A DNA stretch of 64,000 nucleotides from Xanthomarina maritima (GCF_008084905.1 NZ_VSFC01000012.1:274299-338298), one strand, 5' to 3'. Counted from the stretch's first letter, positions 26,560 to 36,303 are shown. Program-made: numbers and translations. The notes: generated by a model not told the origin, from the sequence alone.

Positions 26560-26567
26560 TAAATTTG
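26560..26567 (+). promoter_or_regulatory. Promoter -7 element of fumC
   Basis: TAAATTTG matches TAnnTTTG, 27 nt before the fumC ATG. The preceding 150 bases (26410-26559) hold no gene that I can see. Confidence 0.5.
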
Positions 26568-26594
26568 TAACAGTAAAATTACATTTAAATTCTC

Positions 26595-27992
26595 ATGAAA
26601 TACAGAATAGAAAAAGATACTATGGGCAAAGTTCAAGTGCCTGCAGATAAACTTTGGGGAGCACAAACAGAACGTTCAAGAAATAATTTCAAAATTGGAG
26701 CACCTGCTTCCATGCCCTTAGAAATTGTTTACGGTTTTGCTTATTTAAAAAAAGCAGCTGCATACACAAATAATGAACTAGGTGTCTTATCAACAGATAA
26801 ACGTGATTTAATTGCTCAAGTTTGCGATGAAATATTAGATGGAAAACATGATGACCAGTTTCCATTAGTCATCTGGCAAACTGGCTCTGGTACTCAAAGT
26901 AACATGAATGTGAATGAAGTAATTGCCAATAGAGCTCATCAAATTGCAGGAAAAACTATAGGTGAAGGAGAAAAAACCATTCAACCAAATGACGATGTCA
27001 ATAAATCGCAATCATCCAATGATACTTTTCCAACTGGAATGCATATTGCTGCTTACAAGAAAATTGTAGAAAACACGATGCATGGTGTTATTGAACTAAG
27101 AAATACACTTCATAATAAGTCAATAGAATTTAAAAATGTAGTTAAAATAGGTAGAACCCATTTAATGGATGCTACTCCTCTGACACTTGGTCAGGAATTT
27201 TCTGGTTATGTATCTCAATTAGATCATGGTTTAAAAGCTTTAGAGAACACCTTGCCTCATTTAGCTGAACTAGCTCTAGGTGGAACAGCTGTTGGAACAG
27301 GTTTAAATACTCCTGAAGGCTATGCAGAGTTAGTTGCAGAGTATATTGCTAAGTTTACAAACTTACCATTTGTTTCTGCAGATAATAAATTTGAAGCTTT
27401 AGCTGCTCATGATGCTTTAGTTGAAACTCATGGAGCATTGAAACAACTTGCAGTATCCTTAAATAAAATTGCTAACGATATAAGAATGATGGCTTCTGGA
27501 CCTCGTTCAGGAATTGGTGAGATTATTATTCCTGCAAACGAACCTGGTAGTTCTATTATGCCTGGAAAAGTAAACCCAACACAATGCGAAGCCTTAACCA
27601 TGGTTTGTGCACAAGTTATGGGTAACGATGTGGCTGTAACTGTTGGAGGAACACAAGGACATTATGAATTAAATGTTTTTAAACCTATGATGGCTGCTAA
27701 TGTTCTGCAATCAGCTCAGTTATTAGGAGATGCATGTAGAAGTTTTAACGAACATTGTGCTGTAGGAATTGAACCCAACCACGAAGTTATTAAACAACTA
27801 TTAAATAACTCTTTAATGTTAGTGACAGCTCTAAATACCAAAATAGGCTATTATAAAGCTGCTGAAATTGCCAATACAGCTCATAAAAACGGTACAACTT
27901 TAAAAGAAGAAGCTATTAATTTAGGTTATGTTACTGCTGAAGATTATGATGCATGGGTAAAACCTGAAGATATGATTGGCAATATTAAATAA
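26595..27992 (+). CDS. fumC: Fumarate hydratase class II
   Basis: A 465-residue fumarase of the iron-independent class, converting fumarate and L-malate in the TCA cycle. Family motifs: [15 protein letters not shown] near the start, [15 protein letters not shown] (substrate B-site region), [32 protein letters not shown] and the fumarase/aspartase signature [15 protein letters not shown] that carries the catalytic serine loop. Length and start are standard. It is monocistronic or read with the secreted VCBS-repeat gene 46 nt downstream, although a functional link between the two is not expected. Confidence 0.97.
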   Translation: MKYRIEKDTMGKVQVPADKLWGAQTERSRNNFKIGAPASMPLEIVYGFAYLKKAAAYTNNELGVLSTDKRDLIAQVCDEILDGKHDDQFPLVIWQTGSGTQSNMNVNEVIANRAHQIAGKTIGEGEKTIQPNDDVNKSQSSNDTFPTGMHIAAYKKIVENTMHGVIELRNTLHNKSIEFKNVVKIGRTHLMDATPLTLGQEFSGYVSQLDHGLKALENTLPHLAELALGGTAVGTGLNTPEGYAELVAEYIAKFTNLPFVSADNKFEALAAHDALVETHGALKQLAVSLNKIANDIRMMASGPRSGIGEIIIPANEPGSSIMPGKVNPTQCEALTMVCAQVMGNDVAVTVGGTQGHYELNVFKPMMAANVLQSAQLLGDACRSFNEHCAVGIEPNHEVIKQLLNNSLMLVTALNTKIGYYKAAEIANTAHKNGTTLKEEAINLGYVTAEDYDAWVKPEDMIGNIK

Positions 27993-28038
27993 TTATATAA
28001 TAAAATCTATATATTAGTTCTAATTTAAAAACACAATT

Positions 28039-29448
28039 ATGAAAAAAACTTTACTTTCTTTTACTACACTCTTATCATTATCAGTTATTTCTTTTGCTCA
28101 AACCGATTGGTCTTCTATAAAGACAATAGATAGTGATCCAGGTGAAAACCCATATACAATTGCATCAGGAATGATTAATGCTGATGCTTATCCTGACTTA
28201 GTAGTTGGCACCTATTTTGGAGACAAAGTATTATTATATCTAAATAATGGAGATGGTACATTTGCTTCTGCAGTTGAAATTGCTACAATAAATGAACCTA
28301 ATTATATTGCAATTGCTGATGTAGATGGTGTTAATGGAAACGATATTATAGTTACATCTTACACTGGTGGGAAAATTGTTTGGTATGCAAACAATGGTTC
28401 TGGGAGCTTTAGTTCAACTGAAAATGTTATTTCCTCTAGTGTTGCAGGTGCAGGATCGATTTATGCAGGATTAATAGATGGTGATAGTTTTATAGATATT
28501 GCAGTTTCTGCCTATTCAGGTAATAAAGTAGTTTGGTTTTCTAATAATGGCACTGGTACTTTTGGAAGTGAACAAACTATTAATGGAAGTATTACTGAAC
28601 CTGGTGATTTTGACATGAAAGATTTTGATGGTGATGGCGATTTAGACGCTGTGCTTTCAACTTCTGAATGGGCTGCAGGTGTTGTTGATGTTTACTATAA
28701 TGATTTAATTCCAGGTGGTACTGTATCTTTTACAGTTGATGCTAATAATGTTTCAGATACTGGTAATACTTATCTTTACGATGTTGATTTTGTAGATGTT
28801 GATAATGATGGAGCCTTAGATATATTAGTTTCTGATAGTTATGGAGATTTTGCATGGTATAAAAAAGAAATGGCTGGAACATACACTAAAACAGTTATTA
28901 CTTCTACAATTCCAAATCCAGGAATCTCAGAAGTTGCAGATATGGACAATGATGGTTTAAATGATATCATATTATCTAATGGAGCAACAGCTGGAGATGA
29001 TATTGTTTGGATGAAAAGTCTTGGCACGCCTCCTACAACATTAGATGTACAAACCACAATTGATGGTTCTGGAATACAAAAACAAGTTTACGCTATGACT
29101 ATTGCAGACTTTGATAATGATGGAGATTTAGATATTGCTTCACTTTCTTACCAAGTTCCTAGCGATGGAGTTTATTGGTTTGAAAATTTATTGGAAACAT
29201 TAGAAGTTCCTGAAAATGTATTATCTAATGAAGTAAATATTTATCCTAACCCAACTTCTAATTATATCAGTTTTAAAGGAATTACTTCTGAATCTATTAA
29301 CGTAACTGTTTATGACATCTTAGGTAAGCAAATTATTAATCAAACTTTAAATGTAAACGATACATTAGATGTTTCTAAACTTCAAAATGGCATTTATATT
29401 TTAAAATTAGAAAATTCAGACGTGAGCTATCGATTTGTAAAAGAATAA
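28039..29448 (+). CDS. Secreted VCBS/FG-GAP repeat protein with type IX sorting domain
   Basis: A 469-residue exported protein: a signal peptide (MKKTLLSFTTLLSLSVISFAQ), then six to seven VCBS/FG-GAP-type blades of about 55 residues with Ca-binding-like loops such as DFDGDGDLDAV, DVDNDGALDIL, DMDNDGLNDII and DFDNDGDLDIA, forming a beta-propeller. The last 80 residues are a type A T9SS C-terminal sorting domain (VNIYPNPTSNYISF, VTVYDILGKQI, LQNGIYILKLEN, end RFVKE). T9SS should export it to the cell surface, where the domain is removed. It closely resembles the protein at 61449-62831. The ligand or function is unknown. A good terminator follows. Confidence 0.88.
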   Translation: MKKTLLSFTTLLSLSVISFAQTDWSSIKTIDSDPGENPYTIASGMINADAYPDLVVGTYFGDKVLLYLNNGDGTFASAVEIATINEPNYIAIADVDGVNGNDIIVTSYTGGKIVWYANNGSGSFSSTENVISSSVAGAGSIYAGLIDGDSFIDIAVSAYSGNKVVWFSNNGTGTFGSEQTINGSITEPGDFDMKDFDGDGDLDAVLSTSEWAAGVVDVYYNDLIPGGTVSFTVDANNVSDTGNTYLYDVDFVDVDNDGALDILVSDSYGDFAWYKKEMAGTYTKTVITSTIPNPGISEVADMDNDGLNDIILSNGATAGDDIVWMKSLGTPPTTLDVQTTIDGSGIQKQVYAMTIADFDNDGDLDIASLSYQVPSDGVYWFENLLETLEVPENVLSNEVNIYPNPTSNYISFKGITSESINVTVYDILGKQIINQTLNVNDTLDVSKLQNGIYILKLENSDVSYRFVKE

Positions 29449-29471
29449 TTTTTTCTTTTACATATACTTAT

Positions 29472-29503
29472 AAAACGCTAACATCTTTTGTTAGCGTTTT
29501 TTT
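29472..29503 (+). terminator. Intrinsic terminator
   Basis: AAAACGCTAACA (29472-29483) pairs perfectly with TGTTAGCGTTTT (29489-29500) around a 5-nt loop, with a T-run continuing to 29503. It separates the VCBS gene from hutI. Confidence 0.88.
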
Positions 29504-29544
29504 ATTCCCAAAAAAATAAGCAACTTTGAAAAAAATACAATATT

Positions 29545-30780
29545 TTGTCTATTCTAATAAAAAACATTAAAGAACTACTTCAGGTTAGAGAAACTCATAT
29601 CCCAATTGTTAAAGGAAAAGAAATGAACATCTTGCCTACTATTAAAAATGCGTATCTTTTAATTGACCATGATACTATTGTAGAATATGGTTCTATGGAA
29701 GATATTCAAGGATTAGATGCCGATGAAATAATTGATGCCACTGGTAAAATAGTATTACCTACTTGGTGTGATTCGCATACACATATTGTTTATGCAGGAA
29801 ACAGAGAACAAGAATTTGTTGATAGAATCAACGGATTGAGTTATGAAGATATTGCAAATCGTGGAGGTGGTATTTTAAATTCTGCAGAAAAACTTCAAAA
29901 TACAAGTGAAGAAGACTTGTACCTTCAATCTTCTATTAGATTGAAAGATGTTATTAAGCTTGGTACTGGAGCCATTGAAATAAAGTCTGGTTATGGTTTA
30001 ACAATAGAAGCCGAATTAAAAATGCTTCGTGTAATTAAAAAATTAAAAAGAGATTTTCCTATTAAAGTTAGAGCCACTTTATTAGCAGCTCATGCCATTC
30101 CTAAAGAATATAAAGGAAATAAATCTGCTTTTGTAGATTTAGTAATCGATAAAATGATTCCTGAAGTAGCTAATGAACAATTAGCTACTTATATAGATGT
30201 GTTTTGTGAAAAAGGCTATTTTGATTTAGAAGATACAGAACGCATATTAATTGCAGGAAAAAAGCATGGACTTGTTCCAAAAATTCATGTCAATCAATTT
30301 AATGCCTTTGGAGGTGTTCCTCTAGGTGTTGAATATCAAGCTCTTTCTGTAGACCATTTAGAAGAACTAAATTCTCAAGACATAGAAGCATTAAAAAATA
30401 GCAACACCATTCCTGTTGCTTTACCTTCATGTTCATATTTTTTAAGTATTCCTTATACTCCTGCAAGACAAATTATTGATTCAGGATTACCACTAGCATT
30501 AGCAACAGATTATAATCCAGGTTCTACACCAAGCGGAAATATGAATTTTGTTGTTAGTACTGCCTGTATTAAAATGAAAATGACTCCTGAAGAAGCCATT
30601 AATGCTGCCACAATTAATGGAGCCTATGCTATGGGAATTGGTAATATGTATGGTAGTATTACAAAAGGTAAAAAAGCAAATCTTATTATTACAAAAAAAG
30701 TTCCTAGTTATGCATATTTACCATATTCTTTTGGTGAAAACAACATAGATCAAGTAATTATAAATGGTTTAGTTTATTAA
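29545..30780 (+). CDS. hutI: Imidazolonepropionase
   Basis: A 411-residue amidohydrolase that opens 4-imidazolone-5-propionate to N-formimidoyl-L-glutamate, the third step of histidine degradation. Metal ligands are in the DSHTHIVYAGNREQEF motif near residues 74-77, with later histidines in LLAAHAIPKEYKG and PKIHVNQFN, and the catalytic/metal aspartate in ALATDYNPGSTPSGN. It begins with a TTG codon (MSILIKNIKELLQVRE), and no in-frame ATG gives a better alignment start. A weak -7-like CAACTTTG lies about 17 nt upstream. hutG follows about 1.1 kb later after an oppositely oriented gene; hutH and hutU are not in the window. Confidence 0.94.
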   Translation: MSILIKNIKELLQVRETHIPIVKGKEMNILPTIKNAYLLIDHDTIVEYGSMEDIQGLDADEIIDATGKIVLPTWCDSHTHIVYAGNREQEFVDRINGLSYEDIANRGGGILNSAEKLQNTSEEDLYLQSSIRLKDVIKLGTGAIEIKSGYGLTIEAELKMLRVIKKLKRDFPIKVRATLLAAHAIPKEYKGNKSAFVDLVIDKMIPEVANEQLATYIDVFCEKGYFDLEDTERILIAGKKHGLVPKIHVNQFNAFGGVPLGVEYQALSVDHLEELNSQDIEALKNSNTIPVALPSCSYFLSIPYTPARQIIDSGLPLALATDYNPGSTPSGNMNFVVSTACIKMKMTPEEAINAATINGAYAMGIGNMYGSITKGKKANLIITKKVPSYAYLPYSFGENNIDQVIINGLVY

Positions 30781-30804
30781 ATAAACCTAAACATTTTATA
30801 AATA

Positions 30805-30835
30805 AAAAACCCGAAAGTAAAACTTTCGGGTTTTT
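30805..30835. terminator. Strong bidirectional terminator after hutI
   Basis: A perfect 14-bp stem (30805-30818 with 30822-30835, core ACCCGAAAGT/ACTTTCGGGT) with a 3-nt loop and flanking A- and T-runs; it serves hutI and the convergent coiled-coil gene. Confidence 0.92.
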
Positions 30836-30878
30836 GTTATTATTAGTTCTATGGATATTAACTAATTACAACAAATAT

Positions 30879-31763
30879 TTATTGAAGAGTAAATTCAGTG
30901 GTTGAAACTAAATCTTTTTCATTAAATACATTTACTGTGTATCTTCCTTTTTCAAAACCATCACCATTTGGAGTAACAAACTCACAAATATTCAAGTTAG
31001 CATTTTCATAATTAAACTTACTTACCAAACTATAGTTTAGTGTTTGTTCTCCAAACTGAACTTGCTCATTTACTCCTAGAGTATTGTTTTTAGGATCTAT
31101 AACTTGAACATATAATTCCTGTTCTCCTGCATTTACTAATTTATTTTTGGCAACGGTAAAGCAAACTCTAATTTTATCTGAACGTCCAGCTCTTTCAGTT
31201 GGAACTAATTTACCAGAAGATCTCTCAATAACACCAAATCCTTTTAAACCTACTGTATTTAATACTGCAGCATTTTCAACAACATCAGCTAGTGCAGTGT
31301 TTTGAACTAGTAATGAATCTGTAAACATAGTACGCTCTTCTAATCTAACTCTTGTACTATCTAAAGACGTAGCTAATAAAGAATTTTCAATTTTTAACTT
31401 ATCGTTTTCAGTTAATAAAATATCCATTTCTTTTTGAAGAGATAAGTATTTTGATTTGTAACCCCAAAGACTTTTTACATTAGTTTCAGAAATTCTTAAA
31501 GAATCCATTAAACCTTGTATTCTCTCTCTAGCTTCAACTAAATTTTGATTTGCAATTTCATTATCTCCAATTACAATATCATATTGTTTAGCCATATTAC
31601 TTAAATCATTCATAACTAATTGCTTCTCTTCAATTAATTGAGCTTCAGTTTCTTTTTTATTCTTTAAAAGATCGAAAGAATAAAATGCTGTTCCAATAAA
31701 AAGTACTAAGGCTATACCTAAAGCTACTTTTAATCCAATGTTATTACTTTTGTTATTTTCCAT
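30879..31763 (-). CDS. Membrane-anchored coiled-coil protein, unknown function
   Basis: A 294-residue protein with a short cytoplasmic N-terminus (MENNKSNNIG), one membrane helix at about 10-29 (LKVALGIALVLFIGTAFYSF), and a long coiled coil from about 35 to 150 (runs such as LLTENDKLKIENSLLATSL). The C-terminal beta-rich domain (about 170-294) contains KIRVCFTVAKNKLVNAGEQELYVQVIDP and ends near FNEKDLVSTTEFTLQ. Flavobacterial homologues have been labelled ParA-like, but no ATPase motif is present. The topology suggests a periplasmic stalk and head. It is divergent from hutG and convergent with hutI, so it seems unrelated to histidine degradation. Confidence 0.75.
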   Translation of the reverse strand: MENNKSNNIGLKVALGIALVLFIGTAFYSFDLLKNKKETEAQLIEEKQLVMNDLSNMAKQYDIVIGDNEIANQNLVEARERIQGLMDSLRISETNVKSLWGYKSKYLSLQKEMDILLTENDKLKIENSLLATSLDSTRVRLEERTMFTDSLLVQNTALADVVENAAVLNTVGLKGFGVIERSSGKLVPTERAGRSDKIRVCFTVAKNKLVNAGEQELYVQVIDPKNNTLGVNEQVQFGEQTLNYSLVSKFNYENANLNICEFVTPNGDGFEKGRYTVNVFNEKDLVSTTEFTLQ

Positions 31764-31860
31764 TGTTGTTTGTGTTTTTAGTTTAAAAATTATTTTTTTG
31801 TTTTTGTTTTAATTGTTTAAATAAAATGTAATTTTAACTACTTTAATATTCTTTTCAAAT

Positions 31861-32898
31861 ATGGAGGACAAACTTGTTATATTTAATCAAACTACTTTAA
31901 AAAAGCTACTTAACAAACGTCCAGCTGAATCCAAATTTGGTGAACATATTAAAATGATTACCAACATTTCCAATATATACGAACAACTTAAATCTTTGGA
32001 TGTCGAGTATGTTATAATTGGCTTACCTGAGGATGTAGGAGTTTTCGCAAACTACGGAAAATCAGGAACTTCAACTGCTTGGGATGCAACAATTAAAATT
32101 TTGTTAAATATTCAAAGTAATCATTTTACTCATGCTAATAAAGTAATGATTTTAGGACATCTAAATTTTGAAACGGAATTAAAAAAACTATCAACTCTCT
32201 CTCAAAATAAAATAAAAGACGTTGCAAAAGCTAGGAAAATTGTCTCCAAAATTGATAAAGAAGTCTCTGACATTATTTATAAAATAGTTAGTTCTGGAAA
32301 AAAACCAATCATAATTGGTGGAGGACATAACAACGCTTATGGTAATATTAAAGGTGCATCTCTAGCATTAAACAAGAGAATTAACGTTATTAATTTTGAT
32401 GCACATACAGACTTAAGAAAAGAAGAAGGCAGACATAGCGGTAATGGATTTAGTTATGCTTTTTCAGAAGGGTTTCTAAGAAATTACTTCATTTTTGGGC
32501 TACATGAAAATTATACCTCAGAGCTAATTTTTAAAATAATAGATAAAAACAAAAACATTGCATATAATACATATGAAGAAATAGCAATAAGAAAAGAATT
32601 GAAGTTTAAAAATGAAATGGAACATGGCTTGTTTCATGTGTCTAAAGATTCTTTTGGGATAGAAATTGATTGCGATGCTATTCAAAATATACCAAGTAGC
32701 GCTATAACTCCAAGTGGTTTTTCTGTAGATCAAACTAGAGAATTTATTAATTACTTTGGAAAACATAAAAATGCTACTTATCTACATATTTGTGAAGCAG
32801 CACCTACAGCTGAAACAGAAACTCAAGTTGGTAAGCTAATTACTTATTTTATAACAGATTTTATAAAAGCCAATGCAAGTAAAAATAGTTCCATTTAA
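31861..32898 (+). CDS. hutG: Formimidoylglutamase-type ureohydrolase
   Basis: A 345-residue arginase-fold enzyme with the dinuclear manganese motifs GGGHNNAYGN, NFDAHTDLR and EIDCDAI in the expected order. The first motif carries His-Asn-Asn, as seen in formimidoylglutamase-like members of Bacteroidota. Its product releases L-glutamate and formamide from N-formimidoylglutamate, the step after HutI, and the nearby hutI supports that reading; agmatinase or arginase are the alternatives. The ATG at 31861 is the only reasonable start. The last 26 nt overlap the following GNAT gene, showing an operon. Confidence 0.85.
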   Translation: MEDKLVIFNQTTLKKLLNKRPAESKFGEHIKMITNISNIYEQLKSLDVEYVIIGLPEDVGVFANYGKSGTSTAWDATIKILLNIQSNHFTHANKVMILGHLNFETELKKLSTLSQNKIKDVAKARKIVSKIDKEVSDIIYKIVSSGKKPIIIGGGHNNAYGNIKGASLALNKRINVINFDAHTDLRKEEGRHSGNGFSYAFSEGFLRNYFIFGLHENYTSELIFKIIDKNKNIAYNTYEEIAIRKELKFKNEMEHGLFHVSKDSFGIEIDCDAIQNIPSSAITPSGFSVDQTREFINYFGKHKNATYLHICEAAPTAETETQVGKLITYFITDFIKANASKNSSI

Positions 32899-33337
32899 AT
32901 TAGAATTTGCGAAGGATTTCTACGAATTAAATATTGAATGGCTTCAAAATTATTTCTATGTGGAACCTTTTGATGAGGAAGTGTTAAGTAAACCTCAACA
33001 TTATATAATTGATAAAGGAGGTTATATCTTCTTTGCATTGATAAATAATAAAATTGTAGGTACAGTTGCATTAATGCCAACTACAAACAAATTTGTTTTT
33101 GAATTAACAAAAATGGCAGTATCACCAAATTTAAGAGATTTAAAAATAGGACAGAAACTTATGCATCATTGTATTAATTTTTCAAAAAAACAAGAATTTG
33201 AAGGGCTTATGCTCTACTCCAATACAAAACTTGAAAACGCTATTTATATATACAAAAAATTTGGTTTTATAGAAATTCCTGTTGAATTACATAGTCCTTA
33301 CAAACGCAGTAATATTAAAATGGTTTTACTGTTTTAA
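32873..33337 (+). CDS. GNAT family N-acetyltransferase
   Basis: A 154-residue acetyltransferase. The N-terminus VKIVPFKLEFAKDFYELNIEWL is followed by IVGTVALMPTT and FELTKMAVSPNLRDLKIGQKLMHHCINF, which carries the R/Q-x-x-G-x-G/A-like pyrophosphate loop in the variant form DLKIGQKL. The C-terminus has AIYIYKKFGFIEIP. The start overlaps the end of hutG by 26 nt in another frame. This GNAT type is often seen beside hut genes in Flavobacteria, as I recall. The substrate is unknown; an amino acid or amine linked to histidine breakdown is possible but unproven. Confidence 0.85.
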   Translation: MQVKIVPFKLEFAKDFYELNIEWLQNYFYVEPFDEEVLSKPQHYIIDKGGYIFFALINNKIVGTVALMPTTNKFVFELTKMAVSPNLRDLKIGQKLMHHCINFSKKQEFEGLMLYSNTKLENAIYIYKKFGFIEIPVELHSPYKRSNIKMVLLF

Positions 33338-33413
33338 AAAACGAATGTTATTAAAATAGATTTAATTAATAACAAATTTATTCATAATTTTATTCCTTTA
33401 AAATATAATTCAA

Positions 33414-34220
33414 GTGAGAAAATCCATATTAATAATACTTCTTTTAACTATTTATTCTACAGGTTGTAAAACGGATAAGAAAGAAACAGACTCTTCAAAT
33501 ACGGATAAAAACATAATAGATTCTACAAAAATTGCTGTAAAAAACCATCTTTCAGAAATTAAAATTAAACCAATCAATCATGCAAGTTTTATCTTGGAAT
33601 ATGAAGATATAGTTGTGTATGTTGATCCAGTGGGTGGCGCCGAAATATATGAAAATGAAAAAGAGCCAAACGTGATATTAATTACAGATATACATGGAGA
33701 CCATTTTGATTTAGAGACTTTTGAAGGAATTATGACAGATACTGCCCAACCTATTGTTCCTACAGATGTTGCCATAAAAATACCTGATCAATTTCATTAT
33801 AATATGTTTGTTGTTAGAAATGGTGCAACTGTAGATTATACTAAAGCTGGTTTAGATGTGGTAGTGCATTCTATTCCTATGTATAATTTAAGAGAAGATG
33901 CTTTACAATATCATCCAAAAGGCCGAGGTAATGGTTATGTACTTGAATTAGGAGGTAAAAGAATTTATATTTCAGGTGATACTGAAGATATTCCAGAAAT
34001 GAGGAATTTAAAAGATATAGACATAGCTTTTGTTTGTATGAATTTACCTTATACAATGACTGTTGAAAGTGCTGCAAGCGCAGTTCTAGATTTTAAACCA
34101 AAACAAGTTTATCCATATCATTATAGAGGCACAGAAGGTTTTAGCGATGTTAACAAATTTAAATCGTTAGTAAACCAAGACAATAAAGACATTGAAGTCA
34201 TTCAATTAGATTGGTATTAA
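33414..34220 (+). CDS. Lipoprotein MBL-fold (UlaG-like) metallo-hydrolase
   Basis: A 268-residue protein starting with GTG. A lipoprotein signal ends at STGC (Cys18), followed by a charged, Asp/Lys-rich linker. The metallo-beta-lactamase fold begins at IKPINHASFILEYEDIVVYVDPVGG. The usual HxHxDH metal motif appears as DIHGDH, so the first ligand histidine is an aspartate, a form I recall in this subfamily. Other elements: YISGDTEDIPEM and the late PYHYRGTEG. It should be a membrane-anchored enzyme outside the cytoplasm; the substrate is unknown. It follows the GNAT gene by 76 nt. Confidence 0.83.
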   Translation: MRKSILIILLLTIYSTGCKTDKKETDSSNTDKNIIDSTKIAVKNHLSEIKIKPINHASFILEYEDIVVYVDPVGGAEIYENEKEPNVILITDIHGDHFDLETFEGIMTDTAQPIVPTDVAIKIPDQFHYNMFVVRNGATVDYTKAGLDVVVHSIPMYNLREDALQYHPKGRGNGYVLELGGKRIYISGDTEDIPEMRNLKDIDIAFVCMNLPYTMTVESAASAVLDFKPKQVYPYHYRGTEGFSDVNKFKSLVNQDNKDIEVIQLDWY

Positions 34221-34244
34221 AACTCTTACTTCTATAAGTATTAG

Positions 34245-34274
34245 TTGTTTAGTAAAAAAAAAATATTATATTTG
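34245..34274 (+). promoter_or_regulatory. Promoter of the small membrane protein gene
   Basis: TTG (34245-34247), a 19-nt spacer and TATATTTG (34267-34274) match the Bacteroidota consensus well. It lies just after the MBL gene stop. Confidence 0.7.
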
Positions 34275-34302
34275 ATTAGCTATTAACCAAATCGATACCT
34301 AC

Positions 34303-34545
34303 ATGATTCAGCTAATGTCACTTAATAAATGTCAGTATATTTTACTGATAGAACAAAAGAGTATTGTAACTGCCCTTTCTATTTCTGTTGTATTTTTCTT
34401 GATTCTATTAATTTTAGGGTTAAGAAAATCTTATAAACTCAGGCAAGAAAATGAAGAATTAAGTAAAGCTGGTTCTTTAGATGTTGATGAAGAAAAGAAA
34501 GCTTATAGAGACTTTACTGAAAGTCATATGTATGATAATAATTAA
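34303..34545 (+). CDS. Small single-pass membrane protein
   Basis: An 80-residue product with one hydrophobic helix (SIVTALSISVVFFLILLILGL, about residues 20-40) followed by a charged helix (RKSYKLRQENEELSKAG) and an acidic end, DFTESHMYDNN. I recall similar flavobacterial proteins sharing the helix and the RKSYKLxQEN segment. The start is uncertain: ATG at 34303 or 34315; the promoter ending at 34274 permits both. It is a stand-alone transcript with a perfect terminator. The function is unknown, and any bitopic signalling or scaffold role would be guesswork. Confidence 0.7.
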   Translation: MIQLMSLNKCQYILLIEQKSIVTALSISVVFFLILLILGLRKSYKLRQENEELSKAGSLDVDEEKKAYRDFTESHMYDNN

Positions 34546-34560
34546 ACTATATATAACAAT

Positions 34561-34588
34561 AAAAAAGCCTGCAATTGCAGGCTTTTTT
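34561..34588. terminator. Bidirectional terminator
   Basis: A perfectly palindromic 28-nt element (AAAAAAGCCTGCA followed by its complement) between the small membrane protein gene and the convergent ettA gene. Confidence 0.92.
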
Positions 34589-34611
34589 ATTATAAATATA
34601 CATTTCTAAAA

Positions 34612-36303
34612 TTATCTTACTAATTTTCTATACTTAATACGCTTTGGCATTAAGTCTCCACCTAGTCTTTGTTTTTTATTCTCCTCATAATCACTAAAAC
34701 CTCCTTCAAAAAAATACACTTCAGAATTGCCTTCAAAAGCTAAAATATGCGTACAAATTCTATCTAAAAACCATCTGTCGTGACTAATAACTACAGCACA
34801 ACCTGCAAAATTTTCAAGACCTTCTTCTAAAGCTCTTAAAGTATTTACATCAAGATCATTCGTAGGTTCATCTAAAAGCAGAACGTTTCCTTCTTCTTTA
34901 AGAGTCATCGCTAAGTGTAATCTGTTTCTTTCTCCACCTGATAACAAACTTACTTTTTTGTTTTGTTCACTACCACTAAAATTAAAACGACTTAAATAAG
35001 CACGAGAATTAACTTGCTTTCCTCCCATCATAATCAATTCTTGCTCATCACTAAAATTTTGCCAAATAGTTTTTTCAGGATTTATATTGGAGTGTGCTTG
35101 GTCTACATAAGCTATTTTAGCCGTCTCACCTACTTTAAATTCACCTTTATCAGGAGTTTCCTCTCCCATAATCATTCTGAAAATAGTAGTCTTTCCTGCA
35201 CCATTTGGGCCAATAACACCAACTATTCCTGCTTGAGGCAAATTAAAGTTCAAATTATCGTATAATAATTTATCGTCATAACCTTTACTAACTCCAATGG
35301 CTTCAATTACATTAGTTCCTAATCGTGGCCCATTTGGAATATATATTTCTAGTTTTTCGTCTAGTTGTTTTTGGTCCTGACTTAATAATTTATCGTAATT
35401 CTTTAAACGTGCTTTTTGTTTTGTTTGTCTTCCTTTTGCTCCTTGTCTTACCCAATCTAACTCTCTTTCTAATGTTTTTTGACGTTTAGAAGCTGCTTTT
35501 CCTTCTTGAGCCATACGTTTAGATTTCTGGTCTAACCAAGAAGAATAATTTCCTTTCCAAGGTATTCCTTCTCCTCTATCTAATTCTAAAATCCAACCTG
35601 CCACATTATCAAGAAAATACCTATCGTGAGTAACAGCAATAACAGTTCCTTTATATTGAGCTAAATGATGTTCTAACCAATGTACAGATTCTGCGTCTAA
35701 GTGGTTAGTAGGCTCATCTAATAATAATACGTCTGGTTCTTGTAATAATAATCTACATAATGCTACACGACGACGTTCTCCTCCTGAAAGCACACTTATT
35801 TTCTTATCACCATCTGGAGTACGCAAAGCGTCCATGGCAATTTCTAATTTGGTATCTAATTCCCAAGCATCAGAAGCATCTATTTGGTCTTGTAAGACTG
35901 CTTGTCTATTCATTAGCTTTTCCATTTTATCTGGATCACTATAAACTTCTTCTAGCCCAAACATATCGTTAATCTTATTGTATTCATCAAGAATTGCAAC
36001 GGTTTCGGCTGCACCTTCTTTTACAATTTCCATAACGGTTTTGTTTTCGTCTAATTTTGGTTCTTGCTCTAAATAACCAACAGTGTAACCTGGTGAGAAC
36101 ACGACATCTCCTTGATAATTTTTATCTACTCCTGCAATAATTTTAAGCAAGGTAGATTTACCTGAACCATTTAATCCTAATATTCCAATTTTAGCTCCAT
36201 AAAAAAAGCTCAAGTAAATATTTTTTAAAACTGGTGTATTGGCACTTTGATAGGTCTTAGTAAGACCAGACATAGAGAAAATTACTTTTTTATCGTCACT
36301 CAT
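34612..36303 (-). CDS. ettA: Energy-dependent translational throttle protein EttA (ABC-F)
   Basis: A 563-residue soluble double ABC ATPase of the ABC-F family. Walker A boxes are GLNGSGKST (43-51) and GPNGAGKTT in the second half; signatures are LSGGERRRVALCRL and LSGGERNRLHLAM; both Walker B regions read LLLDEPTNHLD/LLLDEPTNDLD. The linker carrying WVRQGAKGRQTKQKARL is the basic ribosome-tRNA-contacting segment. In E. coli EttA binds the ribosomal E site and gates the first peptide bond by ATP/ADP ratio. Its ATG shares one base with the stop of the preceding small membrane protein gene (TAATG), indicating translational coupling. Confidence 0.95.
   Translation of the reverse strand: MSDDKKVIFSMSGLTKTYQSANTPVLKNIYLSFFYGAKIGILGLNGSGKSTLLKIIAGVDKNYQGDVVFSPGYTVGYLEQEPKLDENKTVMEIVKEGAAETVAILDEYNKINDMFGLEEVYSDPDKMEKLMNRQAVLQDQIDASDAWELDTKLEIAMDALRTPDGDKKISVLSGGERRRVALCRLLLQEPDVLLLDEPTNHLDAESVHWLEHHLAQYKGTVIAVTHDRYFLDNVAGWILELDRGEGIPWKGNYSSWLDQKSKRMAQEGKAASKRQKTLERELDWVRQGAKGRQTKQKARLKNYDKLLSQDQKQLDEKLEIYIPNGPRLGTNVIEAIGVSKGYDDKLLYDNLNFNLPQAGIVGVIGPNGAGKTTIFRMIMGEETPDKGEFKVGETAKIAYVDQAHSNINPEKTIWQNFSDEQELIMMGGKQVNSRAYLSRFNFSGSEQNKKVSLLSGGERNRLHLAMTLKEEGNVLLLDEPTNDLDVNTLRALEEGLENFAGCAVVISHDRWFLDRICTHILAFEGNSEVYFFEGGFSDYEENKKQRLGGDLMPKRIKYRKLVR

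Noticed and set aside
30879..31763. ParA-like partition protein
   Set aside because: No Walker motifs; the protein is a single-pass membrane coiled coil.
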